Part shown: positions 42,675-53,687 of the stretch, one piece after another | How positions within the stretch are numbered: the first letter of the stretch is position 1 | Layout of the letters: each line of letters begins with the position of its first letter | Source: Granulicella sibirica | Lineage (GTDB): Bacteria > Acidobacteriota > Terriglobia > Terriglobales > Acidobacteriaceae | DNA length: 64,000 nucleotides | Direction: 5' to 3' | Assembly: GCF_004115155.1 (NCBI RefSeq) | Contig: NZ_RDSM01000001.1 | Span: 2,046,001 to 2,110,000, forward strand | Made by a program: the position numbers and the translations under genes | Notes under the pieces: generated by a model | The model's input: only the letters and a program-made list of their open reading frames with translations | What the model was told of the DNA's origin: nothing | The model's database searches: none

Positions 42675-43556
42675 ATGGCGCAAGTTTTTGACCGTAGTTC
42701 GAACGCGCTGGCCCGGATGAGCCTGGTCTTGACGGGCTTGATCGTCATCGCGCTCGGCGTTGCCCTGGACCAGTTGCAACGGTCGCCGTGGGTGACCAAG
42801 CAGGGGCAGAGGCCGGACCAGCCCATCCCGTTCAGCCACAAGCATCACGTCGAGGGTCTCGGCCTGCAGTGCCAGTACTGCCACACCTCGGTGGAGAAGT
42901 CGAGCTACGCGGGTATTCCACCAACCAAGACCTGTATCAACTGCCACTCGCAGATCTGGACGAACGCGGCGCTGCTTGAGCCGGTCCGGCAGAGCTGGGC
43001 GACGGGGGCATCGGTGCAGTGGATCAAGGTTCACGACCTTCCCGACTACGTCTATTTCAACCACTCGATCCACGTGAACAAGGGCATCGGATGCGCGAGC
43101 TGCCATGGCCGTGTCGACGAGATGCCGCTGATGTATCAGCAGAACACGCTACAGATGGAGTGGTGCCTGAACTGTCATCGCAACCCGGCTGTTAACCTCC
43201 GGCCGACGAGCGAGATCTACAACATGGCGTGGGCTGGTCCCTCAACCGACAAGCCGGTCTGGTGCGGTTCGACCGGCAAGGGCGGACCGACGGCGCAGAG
43301 CGTAGCCTGCACCACGGTGGATCCGAGTAAGGGTGGACCTGAGGTAGCCATGCTACAGGCGGGCACGAAGATTCAGCCGCACCCGATTTCGGGTGAAGGC
43401 CAGACGGTGACGGACGGACCTCCGGCGGGCACGATCGCGATGCCGATCAGCTACCAGAAGTTCACCAGCCAGATCGACCTCGGCCACTACCTGGTGGGTC
43501 AGTACCATATCCGCACGCCGAACGAGCTCGCGAGCTGCGAGGTGTGCCACCGATGA
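42675..43556 (+). CDS. actA: Alternative complex III pentahaem cytochrome c (ActA)
   Basis: 293 residues with one N-terminal membrane anchor (about 14-33) and five CxxCH haem c sites: CQYCH (66-70), CINCH (87-91), CASCH (140-144), CLNCH (164-168) and CEVCH near the C-terminus. This number matches ActA, which passes electrons from the ActB/quinol site toward ActE and the oxidase. AGGAAA precedes the ATG by 6 bases. It is the first gene of the operon; its stop overlaps actB by 4 bp (ATGA). Confidence 0.95.
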   Translation: MAQVFDRSSNALARMSLVLTGLIVIALGVALDQLQRSPWVTKQGQRPDQPIPFSHKHHVEGLGLQCQYCHTSVEKSSYAGIPPTKTCINCHSQIWTNAALLEPVRQSWATGASVQWIKVHDLPDYVYFNHSIHVNKGIGCASCHGRVDEMPLMYQQNTLQMEWCLNCHRNPAVNLRPTSEIYNMAWAGPSTDKPVWCGSTGKGGPTAQSVACTTVDPSKGGPEVAMLQAGTKIQPHPISGEGQTVTDGPPAGTIAMPISYQKFTSQIDLGHYLVGQYHIRTPNELASCEVCHR

Positions 43557-46500
43557 ACACGAATCAGACGAATGTGACGGAAAGCAACCAGATGGCGTCA
43601 GCGATGGACAATTCGGGACGGGTAGAAGTGGTGGAGGCGATCGAAGCGGTCGCTCAGCCGGTTCAGAGCCCAACGGTCGTGACGGCGATTGCGCCGGCGA
43701 AGCTGACGCTTGCCCAGGTGCAGGCTAAGCTCGACGGCAAGACGGGCAAGCGATTCTGGAAGAATCTCGACGAACTGGCAGAGACACCGGCATTTCACGA
43801 GTTGATGGCCGAAGAGTTTCCGCGGCAGTCGATGGGTGGGACGAGCGAGTGGGTCGACGCTGTCAGCCGCCGCGGCTTCCTGAAGGTCATGGGCGCGTCG
43901 ATGGCGTTGGCCGGGATCGCCGGTTGCACCAAGCAGCCTGACGAACCGATCTTTCCGTACGTGAAGCAGCCCGAGGATCTCGTTCTCGGCAAGCCGATGT
44001 ACTTCTCGACCGCGTACCCCTTTCCGACCGGCGCGATTCCGGTGCTGGTGAAGACGGATGCGTTCCGCCCGATCAAGATCGAAGGCAACCCGGACCACCC
44101 GGCGTCGAAAGGTAAGAGCGATGCGTTTACGCAGGCGACACTTCTGGATCTGTACGATCCGGATCGGTCGCAGCATGCGCTCTATCGTGGCGCGGCCGAT
44201 AGCTTTGGCCGGTTCCAACAAGTGTTTGCAACCGCTGCCAAGAAGAGTTCCGGTGGGCAGGGAATCTACTTCCTGAGTGAGACGATTACGTCCCCGACGC
44301 TGGCGGCGCAGTGGAAGCAGGTGCAGACGGCCTATCCGCAGGCGAAGCTGATCCAGTGGGAGCCGATCAATCGGGATGCGAGCCGCTCGGCCTCGAAGGC
44401 TGCTTTCGGAAGCTACACGGATGCTCAGTACAAGCTCGAAGATGCCGATGTCATTCTTTCGCTCGACGCGGATTTCCTCGGCGGAATTGCTCATCCCGGA
44501 TTCCTGACGCTGGCGGCCACCTACGGCGAACGTCATCGTTACGAAGAAGACAAGCCGATGAACCGCCTGTACGTCGTCGAGAGCCTTCCGACGGTGACTG
44601 GCTTTAAGGCGGAACACAGGCTGGCGCTCAAGCCAAGCCAGATCGCGGGCTTTGCGACAGCGCTCGCGGGCGGTTCGACTCCGGCAGGGCTGACGCCGGA
44701 ACAGCAAAAGTTCTTCAGTGCGCTGCAGGCTGACCTGAAGCAGAACGGCGGCAAGGCTGTTGTGATTCCCGGTGAGCAGGCTTCACCGGCCGTTCATGCC
44801 GCCGCTTACGCGCTGAACAATGCGATTGGCGCGGTAGGGAAGACTGTGGTTTACACCGAGACCGTAAACCCGATCCCGACGGAGCAGACGGCAGACCTGA
44901 TGTCTCTGGTTGCGGATATGAGCGCGGGCCGCGTGCAGTGGCTGGTGATGCTTGGCGTCAACCCGATCTACTCGGCTCCGGCTGACCTTGGCTTCGCGGA
45001 TGCCTTCAACAAGGTTCCGATGACGGTTCACCTCGGAAGCCATGTCGACGAGACAGGTACGATCTCGAACTGGCACATCAACAAGGCACACTACCTCGAG
45101 AGCTGGTCGGATGCGCGGGCATACGACGGCACGATCACGGTCATCCAGCCCATGATCGATCCACTCTATGGGGGCAAGTCGGCGCACGATATCTTTCAGG
45201 TGCTGCTCGATCCGAGCAAGTCCGGTTACGACGTGGTGCAGGCGAACGCGAAGACTTACATCCAGGGCGACTTTTCCGCGGGATGGCGGAAGGCGTTGCA
45301 CGATGGCTGGGTCCAGGGGACGGCGTTCACTCCGAAGACCGCTACTCCCGGCGCGGCTCCGGGTGGTTCGATGCCGGCAGCTCCGACTGGTTCCGGCGCG
45401 ATTGAGGTTTCGTTCAAAGCGGATCCTTCTCTCTATGACGGGCGCTTCGCAAACGTCGGCTGGCTGCAGGAACTTCCGAAGCAGATCACGAACCTGAGCT
45501 GGGATAACGCTGCGCTGATCAGCATGAAGACGATGCTGGAGATGAAGATCGAAGAGGGCGACCTCATCGAGATCACGCGTGGCGGGCGGACTGTCACCGC
45601 GCCGGTGCTGGCTTCGCCTGGACATCCGGATGGGGCGATCACGGTTCATCTTGGGCTGGGACGTGGTGCCGCTGCAGGCCGCGTGGCTACGGATGTGGGC
45701 TTCAATGCCTATCCTCTGCGCACGACCGACGCGCTTTCCTACGCGCTTGATGCGACGGTGAAGAAGGGCTCGGGGACGTACGACCTGTGCGTGACCAAGG
45801 TCCACAACATCGAGCATCGCGGCAGCTTCGCGCAGCATGATCTGAACCAGAAGCTGTCGGACAAGGAAGGCACCTACTCGCTCGCCGGACACGAGGCGGA
45901 GGAGCGCGGGATTATTCGCTATGCCACCTTGGAAGAGGCGAAGAAAGAGCCCAATTTTGCCCATGAGGGTGCAAGCGGGACGCAAGTTGACAAGGTCGGC
46001 TATATGCCAATCGGCGAGAAGCCCGGCCATGAAGACAGTTTCTTCCCGGATGCGTGGAACTACAAGAAGACGGATGCATCGTCTGGCAAGATCCAGAATG
46101 CCTGGGGCATGTCGATCGATCTGAATAGCTGCGTCGGCTGCAATGCCTGCATCGTCGCCTGCTACGCGGAGAACAACATCGCTGTGGTTGGACGGGAGCA
46201 GGTCAAGGTCGGCCGCAATATGCAGTGGCTCCGGATCGATACCTACTTTGAGGGGGATCTGAGTTCACCGCGTGCGCACTTTCAGCCGATGGCTTGCCAG
46301 CACTGCGAGAACGCGGGCTGCGAACAGGTTTGCCCGGTCGGCGCAACGGTTCATACCCCCGAAGGCATCAACACGATGGTCTATAACCGGTGCGTAGGAA
46401 CCCGCTACTGCTCGAACAACTGCGCCTACAAGGTTCGCCGGTTCAACTTCCTGCTGTACTCGGACTACGACACGGAGAGCCTCAAGTTCATGAGGAACCC

Positions 46501-46804
46501 GGATGTCACGGTTCGTTCGCGCGGTGTGATGGAAAAGTGCAGTTACTGCATCCAGCGCATTGAGGCGGCGAAGATCGATGCCGACAAGGAAAACCGCGAG
46601 GTTCGCGACGGGGATATCGTCACGGCATGCCAGCAGTCCTGCCCGACATCGGCGATCGTCTTCGGGAATATCAACGATCCCGAAAGCAAGGTCGCCAAGC
46701 TGAAGGCGAAGGAACGCGACTACCAGGTGCTGGCCGACCTGAACTACCGCCCGCGTACGACGTACACGGCCGGCGTCATCAACCCGAATCCGGAGCTGGC
46801 ATAA
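43553..46804 (+). CDS. actB: Alternative complex III iron-sulfur/molybdopterin-like subunit (ActB)
   Basis: About 1083 residues. A twin-arginine-type motif SRRGFLKVMGASMALAGIAGC lies about 105 residues in, as is usual for ActB, with the Cys suited to lipidation (key parts SRRGFLK, AGC). The long middle is a molybdopterin-oxidoreductase-like fold without the cofactor. The C-terminal part holds four cluster sites: CVGCNACIVAC, CQHCENAGCEQVC, CVGTRYCSNNC and CSYCIQ...CQQSCP, giving three [4Fe-4S] and one [3Fe-4S] cluster in the family. I use the ATG at 43553 overlapping the actA stop; the ORF opens three codons earlier. Confidence 0.95.
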   Translation: MNTNQTNVTESNQMASAMDNSGRVEVVEAIEAVAQPVQSPTVVTAIAPAKLTLAQVQAKLDGKTGKRFWKNLDELAETPAFHELMAEEFPRQSMGGTSEWVDAVSRRGFLKVMGASMALAGIAGCTKQPDEPIFPYVKQPEDLVLGKPMYFSTAYPFPTGAIPVLVKTDAFRPIKIEGNPDHPASKGKSDAFTQATLLDLYDPDRSQHALYRGAADSFGRFQQVFATAAKKSSGGQGIYFLSETITSPTLAAQWKQVQTAYPQAKLIQWEPINRDASRSASKAAFGSYTDAQYKLEDADVILSLDADFLGGIAHPGFLTLAATYGERHRYEEDKPMNRLYVVESLPTVTGFKAEHRLALKPSQIAGFATALAGGSTPAGLTPEQQKFFSALQADLKQNGGKAVVIPGEQASPAVHAAAYALNNAIGAVGKTVVYTETVNPIPTEQTADLMSLVADMSAGRVQWLVMLGVNPIYSAPADLGFADAFNKVPMTVHLGSHVDETGTISNWHINKAHYLESWSDARAYDGTITVIQPMIDPLYGGKSAHDIFQVLLDPSKSGYDVVQANAKTYIQGDFSAGWRKALHDGWVQGTAFTPKTATPGAAPGGSMPAAPTGSGAIEVSFKADPSLYDGRFANVGWLQELPKQITNLSWDNAALISMKTMLEMKIEEGDLIEITRGGRTVTAPVLASPGHPDGAITVHLGLGRGAAAGRVATDVGFNAYPLRTTDALSYALDATVKKGSGTYDLCVTKVHNIEHRGSFAQHDLNQKLSDKEGTYSLAGHEAEERGIIRYATLEEAKKEPNFAHEGASGTQVDKVGYMPIGEKPGHEDSFFPDAWNYKKTDASSGKIQNAWGMSIDLNSCVGCNACIVACYAENNIAVVGREQVKVGRNMQWLRIDTYFEGDLSSPRAHFQPMACQHCENAGCEQVCPVGATVHTPEGINTMVYNRCVGTRYCSNNCAYKVRRFNFLLYSDYDTESLKFMRNPDVTVRSRGVMEKCSYCIQRIEAAKIDADKENREVRDGDIVTACQQSCPTSAIVFGNINDPESKVAKLKAKERDYQVLADLNYRPRTTYTAGVINPNPELA

Positions 46805-48234
<1,430 letters not shown>

Positions 48235-48235
<1 letters not shown>

Positions 48236-48777
48236 TGCCGCCGCGCGAAGGAATTTACGGATTGATCGCGGAGTTCAATACGCCCTCCGAACTGGTCTAC
48301 GCGACTGAACAGGCACGCGCCGCAGGCTACCGCCGGATGGAATGTTACACTCCGTACCCGGTAGAAGAAGCCGCGGAGGCGCTGCACTTCCACAAGACTC
48401 GTGTGCCGCTGGTTTGCTTGCTGGGTGGTTTGATGGGCGTGACGACGGCGTTCTTGATGGAGACGTGGATCTCGGTCTATGGGTATCCGCTGAACATCGC
48501 GGGACGTCCATTGTTCTCATGGCCGGCATTCATCATTCCGGCGTATGAGTGGACGATTCTTTTCGCCGGTCTTTCGGCCGCCTTCGGCATGCTCGCCCTG
48601 AATGGCCTTCCCCAGCTCTACCATCCGGTCTTCAACGCAGCAAACTTCCGCAATGGCGCGACGACGGACAAGTTTTTCCTTTGCCTGGAAGCGACCGACC
48701 CGAAGTTTTCCTTGACCGAGACGCGTGCGTTTCTCGAGAAGTTTCCCGCAGTCTCCGTCGTGGAGGTGGATCATTAA
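48235..48777 (+). CDS. actD: Alternative complex III subunit ActD (DUF3341)
   Basis: 180 residues: a cytosolic alpha/beta start (MPPREGIYGLIAEFNTPSELVYATEQARAAGYRRMECYTPYPVEE) and two membrane helices (about 62-80 and 100-123). This is the DUF3341 family that forms ActD. The ATG overlaps the actC stop. Near its 3' end, GGAGG (48762-48766) serves as the ribosome site for actE, whose start overlaps this stop codon. Confidence 0.93.
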
Positions 48778-49618
48778 TACGCAGCTCACAGCAACTCCGG
48801 TCCAACTCCAGACCCCTGCGAAGGGACGCATCGCCGCCAGGGTGATGGCTGCCTGTGCGACAGTGACGCTACTCTTCAGCATCGGCTGTCGGCAGGACAT
48901 GCATGATCAGCCGAAGTTCGTTCCCCAGCGCGGTACTGACTTCTTTGCCGATGGCCGTTCGGCGCGTCCGCAGGTCGAGAACACCGTGGCTCGCGGTCAG
49001 CTTCGGGAAGACAGCTACTTCTACACCGGCATGATCAACGGCAAGGAGGGTGATGTGATGCCCTTCCCGGTGACCGCCGCCGTGATGCAGCGGGGACAGG
49101 AGCGGTACAACATCTACTGCACACCCTGTCACTCTCGCGTTGGAAACGGTGCTGGCATGATCGTCGAGCGCGGATACCGTCCGGCGGGTAACTTCCACAC
49201 GGCGCGCATGCAGGCTTCGAATCTCGGACACTTCTTCGACGTGATGACCAACGGCTATGGATCGATGCCGGACTACGCGGCGCAGCTTACGCCCGAAGAC
49301 CGCTGGGCTGTTGTGGCCTACATCAAGGCGCTGCAATTGAGCCAGAACGCGAGACAGTCGGATGTAGCCTCGGGCGCGACGGTTCAGCCGCTTGGCGCGA
49401 TTGCGGAGCGCGAGGGTTTCCCGAAAGAATTTGCCTCCGAGTGGGCCCTTCCGTCGACTGCCATCTACGGCACGCCGAACAACCAGGATAACGGGATTCC
49501 CGGCCAAATGATGAGTCCTGCTCCGGGAGCAGCCTCAAAGTCTACTTCGCCGACACCTCCAGCCGCGTCGAAGCCAAATGCACTGGCCGCCCCGTCGGGC
49601 GATTCGCCCAAACAGTAA
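48773..49618 (+). CDS. actE: Alternative complex III monohaem cytochrome c (ActE), probable ATT start
   Basis: About 281 residues. A lipoprotein signal ending LLFSIGC (lipobox) precedes the mature domain, which has a single haem site CTPCHSRVGNGAGM (about residue 118) and the distal methionine probably in NGYGSMPDY. A Pro/Ser/Ala-rich tail closes the protein. No ATG fits the start: the in-frame ATT at 48773 overlaps the actD stop and has GGAGG ending 6 bases before it. The alternatives are a GTG at 48725, deep inside actD, and an ATG at 48845 that would leave no charged n-region. Confidence 0.85.
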   Translation: MNTQLTATPVQLQTPAKGRIAARVMAACATVTLLFSIGCRQDMHDQPKFVPQRGTDFFADGRSARPQVENTVARGQLREDSYFYTGMINGKEGDVMPFPVTAAVMQRGQERYNIYCTPCHSRVGNGAGMIVERGYRPAGNFHTARMQASNLGHFFDVMTNGYGSMPDYAAQLTPEDRWAVVAYIKALQLSQNARQSDVASGATVQPLGAIAEREGFPKEFASEWALPSTAIYGTPNNQDNGIPGQMMSPAPGAASKSTSPTPPAASKPNALAAPSGDSPKQ

Positions 49619-49653
49619 CGATCTTTCCGATCTCCGAATGAAGGCCTGAACTC

Positions 49654-50997
49654 ATGTCATCTGGACACGAACAACACGGGGAAGCCGGCAGCCACGCAAT
49701 GGCGGCCCATCATGGCCCACGTATCCTGCCCGCGGTTTTGAGCGCTCCGACGCTCGTTGCAGCCTGGCGTAGGCGCGCGCTGCTGATCGCGGCCATCTCG
49801 GGCGTGGTTTCCTTGCTCTTCTTTTTTGTCGCCGGCGGGCCAATCCACATTCTCCGCGCCTACCTCCTCGGCTTCATGACATGCTTCGGGTTTGCGGGCG
49901 GCGGACTTGTGCTGCTGATGCTGCAGTATGTCTCTGGCGGTAAGTGGGGTCTTCTTCTCCGCCGGCCGCTCGAAGCGATGAGCCGGACGCTGGTGCTCGT
50001 GTTCGTAATGTGGATCCCGATCGCGGTCTGCATGAAGCAGCTTTACCAGTGGGCAGCGTTTCCGACGGATGCCGATACAGCGCGCGGCCTAGCACAGCAC
50101 CTGATGACCAAGGAGCAGGCCCTGACCATGATTGCCAAGCGCGTCATGCTCAATCCGGTCGCGTTTGTGGTGCAATCCTTGCTCGTGTTCGGAATTCTCG
50201 GACTCTTTGCGTTTCTGCTCAATAAATGGTCGCTCGACCGGGATAACGATCCGGCGCGAGGAACCGAACCCAGTTACGACCGGTGGCGGACACGATTTGA
50301 GAATCTGAGCGGGCCTGGAATCTTCCTCTACGTCGTGCTCCTGACGGATGGGGCAATCATCTGGATCATGTCGCTCGATGTGACTTGGTACTCCTCGATC
50401 TGGGGCCTGCAGTTCCTCGTTGGCCAAGGGTTCGCGGTGTTCGCACTGAGTATCCTGACGGTCATCAAGCTCTCGAAGGTTGAGCCGATGGCGACCCTGC
50501 TGCGCAAGACCGAGCAGCACGACCTCGGAAAGCTGGCCTTCGCCTTCGTGATGCTGAACATCTATCTTTCGTTTGCCGAGTTCCTGATCATCTGGTCGGG
50601 GAACGTACCGGACGAGATTCCCTGGTACCTGAACCGGATTCATGGTGGCTGGTGGTATATCTGCTCACTGGACTTCGTCTGCCATTGGCTGATCCCATTC
50701 TGTCTCTTGCTTTCGCGGGACCTCAAGCGCGACAAGCGCCGGTTGTCCCTGCTGGCGTGCTTCATGATCTTCGCGCGTTGCGTGGACATGTTCTGGCTCA
50801 TCGAGCCGAACTTTCCGGATGCGGCTGGAAACCTTCACCTAAGCGGCAATATCGGGATCCTGGCTTACATCACGGTTCCACTGTGCGTGCTGTCTCTCTG
50901 GGCTGCCTACTACTTGACAGAACTCAATAAGCGGCCGCTGATCGCTACGAATGATCCTCACCTCGAGGAGATGCTGGAGGCCGAACATGCCCACTGA
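49654..50997 (+). CDS. actF: Alternative complex III NrfD-like membrane subunit (ActF)
   Basis: 447 residues with about ten membrane helices. The N-terminal 30 residues are His-rich and cytosolic or periplasmic. The family core is GGLVLLMLQYVSGGKWGLLLRRPLEAMSRTL (key part QYVSGGKWG) and DVTWYSSIWGLQFLVGQGFA. ActF pairs with ActC in the membrane part of complex III. It overlaps the following gene by 11 bp. Confidence 0.94.
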   Translation: MSSGHEQHGEAGSHAMAAHHGPRILPAVLSAPTLVAAWRRRALLIAAISGVVSLLFFFVAGGPIHILRAYLLGFMTCFGFAGGGLVLLMLQYVSGGKWGLLLRRPLEAMSRTLVLVFVMWIPIAVCMKQLYQWAAFPTDADTARGLAQHLMTKEQALTMIAKRVMLNPVAFVVQSLLVFGILGLFAFLLNKWSLDRDNDPARGTEPSYDRWRTRFENLSGPGIFLYVVLLTDGAIIWIMSLDVTWYSSIWGLQFLVGQGFAVFALSILTVIKLSKVEPMATLLRKTEQHDLGKLAFAFVMLNIYLSFAEFLIIWSGNVPDEIPWYLNRIHGGWWYICSLDFVCHWLIPFCLLLSRDLKRDKRRLSLLACFMIFARCVDMFWLIEPNFPDAAGNLHLSGNIGILAYITVPLCVLSLWAAYYLTELNKRPLIATNDPHLEEMLEAEHAH

Positions 50998-51673
50998 TAA
51001 CCACGATCTCGGCAAGAACGTCGCTGGCGGCACGCCGCCAGCCTCCGATCAAAAGTCCGGCAGCCCTGGCTACGAGCTAACCGACGTCAACGTCAACGGC
51101 GTGGTGGTCTTCCTTGGCGGGCTGATCGGCTTCGTGTTCGTGTTCTTCTTCTTCTGCTTCCTCATGGGCCGGGTTATCAACACCCAGTTCCTCAAGCAGG
51201 ACGGCGAAGCGACGAAGTGGCGTCGCGAAGCGGGGGGCGTCGACACCGATCGCAAGCGGCAGAATCTCGCCAGCAATCCGGAGATGGACCAGAAGGAGCT
51301 GCAGAAGATGACGGCGATCTTCCCGACTCCGCGGCTGGATGTGGATGACGGGAATCAGTCCATCGCCGATATGCATGCTCGCGAAGACCTTCTGCTCGAC
51401 CACTACAGCACTGTGAACGGAATGCCGGGCTCTGTTCGGATCCCTATCGATCGGGCGATGCAGCTAATCGTTGAACGCGGTCTTCCGGTCGCTGTGGCAA
51501 GCGGACCCAAGACGATACTTGCAGGTGATGAGCAGCCGAGTGTGCAGGCTCCGCTGACAACAGGATTCGCGCGTACCGGTTACGAACTCGACACGATCGA
51601 AGCCCGGGCTCAGAAGATGAGCTACACGAAGGCCGCTGGCGAAAGCCATGCGGAGCTGGTTCCCCAGAAGTAG
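50987..51673 (+). CDS. Membrane-anchored protein after actF (ActG-position, unknown)
   Basis: 228 residues: a hydrophilic lead, one membrane helix about 38-60 (GVVVFLGGLIGFVFVFFFFCFL), and a periplasmic part with RLDVDDGNQSIADMHAREDLLLDHYSTVNG and RIPIDRAMQLIVERGLPVA. The DxxxxDMHAREDxxLxxY...G.V.IPIDRAMxLxxxRGLP pattern recurs in proteins next to cytochrome oxidase genes in Acidobacteria. The start is the ATG at 50987 with GGAGG 6 bases upstream, overlapping actF. It may be an assembly factor or an extra subunit; not proven. Confidence 0.75.
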   Translation: MPTDNHDLGKNVAGGTPPASDQKSGSPGYELTDVNVNGVVVFLGGLIGFVFVFFFFCFLMGRVINTQFLKQDGEATKWRREAGGVDTDRKRQNLASNPEMDQKELQKMTAIFPTPRLDVDDGNQSIADMHAREDLLLDHYSTVNGMPGSVRIPIDRAMQLIVERGLPVAVASGPKTILAGDEQPSVQAPLTTGFARTGYELDTIEARAQKMSYTKAAGESHAELVPQK

Positions 51674-51711
51674 CGCAATGGATGTAACGCACTAGGATTA
51701 AAAGAGACAAT

Positions 51712-52641
51712 ATGAAGCTGGCGGAGACAAACCGGATGAAGCAACGCGGGTGGCGGATGCCGCTGTTGGCGGGTCTTGCGTTTTCGGTCTGTCTACACTC
51801 TGGCCTGCTGGGTGCCCAAGTATCGTCCTACGGCGACAAAGAGACAGGCCAGAATACCGGCGATCAGCTCCCGACAGTTCTTCAGAAAGTTGGGGTGGAG
51901 CAGCACCTCAACCAGCAGCTCCCAATGAATGCGGCCTTCATCGACGACACCGGCAAGCAGGTTACGCTGGGTAACTACTTCGGAAAGCATCCGGCAATCG
52001 TTTCGATGGTGTACTACAACTGCCCGATGCTTTGCTCGGAAGAACTGGATGGCCTAACGGGCGCGCTCGAGATGGTGAAGCTCATTCCGGGTAAGGACTT
52101 CGAGGTCGTGATCATCAGCATTGATCCAACCGAAACCCCGGCGCTTGCGGCGAAGAAGAAAGAATTTTATCTCAAGCGTTATGGACATCCCGAGACGGCG
52201 GCCGGATGGCATTTCCTGACTGGACAGACCCCGGCGATCGACGCGGTTTCGTCCGCAATCGGTTTTGGATACGTCAAGGTTCCTGGGCTGGATGGAAGGC
52301 TTTCGCAATTCGCCCATGCGAGTTCTATTGAATTGGTCACGACGAGCGGTAAGGTCGCCCAATACTACCTGGGCGTGGAGTACTCGCCGAAAGACGTGCT
52401 GCTTGGGCTAATCGACGCTTCGGGAAACAAGATTGGTTCGCCCGTCGCAAATATTCTGACGTACTGCTACCACTATGATCCGACGACCAACAAGCACTCC
52501 CTGATCGTGGCGCGCGTGGTGCAGTTCGGCGGCATGGTGACGATGGCTGGACTCGGTGGATTTATCTTCCTGATGTTTCGGCGGGATTTGAAGCTCGGGC
52601 GTGACCACGACCTGACAAGAGATACAACGGATAAAGGGTAA
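51712..52641 (+). CDS. SCO1/SenC-family copper chaperone
   Basis: 309 residues. A signal peptide (about 18-36) leads to a thioredoxin-like domain with the copper ligands CPMLC (about 104-108) and a His in LSQFAHASS (about 203). An extra C-terminal membrane helix (VTMAGLGGFIFLMF) is present, as in some bacterial SCO proteins. SCO delivers copper to the CuA site of subunit II, encoded 2 bp downstream, which fits its position. Confidence 0.93.
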   Translation: MKLAETNRMKQRGWRMPLLAGLAFSVCLHSGLLGAQVSSYGDKETGQNTGDQLPTVLQKVGVEQHLNQQLPMNAAFIDDTGKQVTLGNYFGKHPAIVSMVYYNCPMLCSEELDGLTGALEMVKLIPGKDFEVVIISIDPTETPALAAKKKEFYLKRYGHPETAAGWHFLTGQTPAIDAVSSAIGFGYVKVPGLDGRLSQFAHASSIELVTTSGKVAQYYLGVEYSPKDVLLGLIDASGNKIGSPVANILTYCYHYDPTTNKHSLIVARVVQFGGMVTMAGLGGFIFLMFRRDLKLGRDHDLTRDTTDKG

Positions 52642-52643
52642 CG

Positions 52644-53687
52644 ATGCATATCAGTCCAGTCTTGTGGCAATTTCTGGTGAAGTGGCTCACCGCCTCCGCG
52701 TTGTTCCCGCGAGAGGCGTCCACGATAGCGCCTTACATGGACGCGCTTTACTTCTTCCTTCTGGCGATGACGATTCTCGGTCTCGTCTTGGTAGGCGCAT
52801 TGCTGACGTTCTTCTCGATCCGCTATCGCAAAGAGCGGAATCCGGTGGCGACGCACATTGAAGGATCGACCCTCCTCGAGGCGACGTGGACGATCATTCC
52901 TCTCGCGATCTTCCTGGTCTGTTTCGTTTGGGGAGCGCTCCTTTATTTCCGCATCTACTCCCCGCCGGTCAACGCGATGAACATTTATGTTGTCGGCAAG
53001 CAGTGGATGTGGAAGGCCGAGCATCCAGGGGGGCAGCACGAGATCAACGCGCTGCACGTTCCTATCGGGAAACCGGTTCAGCTCACGATGATTTCACAGG
53101 ACGTGTTCCACAGCTTCTCGATCCCGGATTTCCGCGTCAAGCGCGAGGTGATTCCCGGACGCTATTCGACGGTGTGGTTCGAGGCTACGACCCCGGGTAC
53201 GTATCACATCTTTTGCACCCAATACTGCGGAACGCAACACTCCGGGATGATCGGTGAAGTAACCGCGCTCACGCCAGACGACTACCAAAAGTGGACTCAA
53301 GAGTCGACGAGCGGAATGTCTCTTGCGCAGAACGGGGAACGGTTGTTTGCCAGCATGGGCTGCAATGCGTGCCATTCAGGATCCGCCGCCGCACGCGGGC
53401 CGAATCTCGCTGGTGTCTACGGATCGAAGCTGCAACTGGCGAATGGCTCGCAGGTTCTGGTGAACGATGCCTACCTCCGGGATGCTATCCTCAACCCGTC
53501 ACAGCACGTTACGGCCGGCTTCGCTCCGATCATGCCGACTTATCAGGGACAGATCAGCGAGGACGGTCTGATCGATCTCGTCGAATTTGTGAAGAATATG
53601 CCAACTAACTACCGTGTCCAGCAGACGCTGGTCACCTCGCAGTCCGATCAGACGGCGCCGACAGCGTCGGGGATGGTGAAGCCATGA
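52644..53687 (+). CDS. ctaC: Cytochrome c oxidase subunit II with fused cytochrome c (caa3-type)
   Basis: 347 residues: two N-terminal membrane helices (about 32-57 and 77-101), a cupredoxin domain with the CuA ligands [11 protein letters not shown]...[15 protein letters not shown] (Cys, Cys, His and Met present), and a C-terminal cytochrome c domain with CNACHSG (about 235) and the Met ligand in IMPTYQG. The fusion makes this a caa3-type enzyme that takes electrons directly from ActE or another cytochrome. Its stop overlaps ctaD by 4 bp (ATGA). Confidence 0.95.
   Translation: MHISPVLWQFLVKWLTASALFPREASTIAPYMDALYFFLLAMTILGLVLVGALLTFFSIRYRKERNPVATHIEGSTLLEATWTIIPLAIFLVCFVWGALLYFRIYSPPVNAMNIYVVGKQWMWKAEHPGGQHEINALHVPIGKPVQLTMISQDVFHSFSIPDFRVKREVIPGRYSTVWFEATTPGTYHIFCTQYCGTQHSGMIGEVTALTPDDYQKWTQESTSGMSLAQNGERLFASMGCNACHSGSAAARGPNLAGVYGSKLQLANGSQVLVNDAYLRDAILNPSQHVTAGFAPIMPTYQGQISEDGLIDLVEFVKNMPTNYRVQQTLVTSQSDQTAPTASGMVKP

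Noticed and set aside
42417..43106. A 229-codon minus-strand frame overlapping actA
   Set aside because: It lies antisense to a certain pentahaem cytochrome and its leader; no motif or ribosome site.
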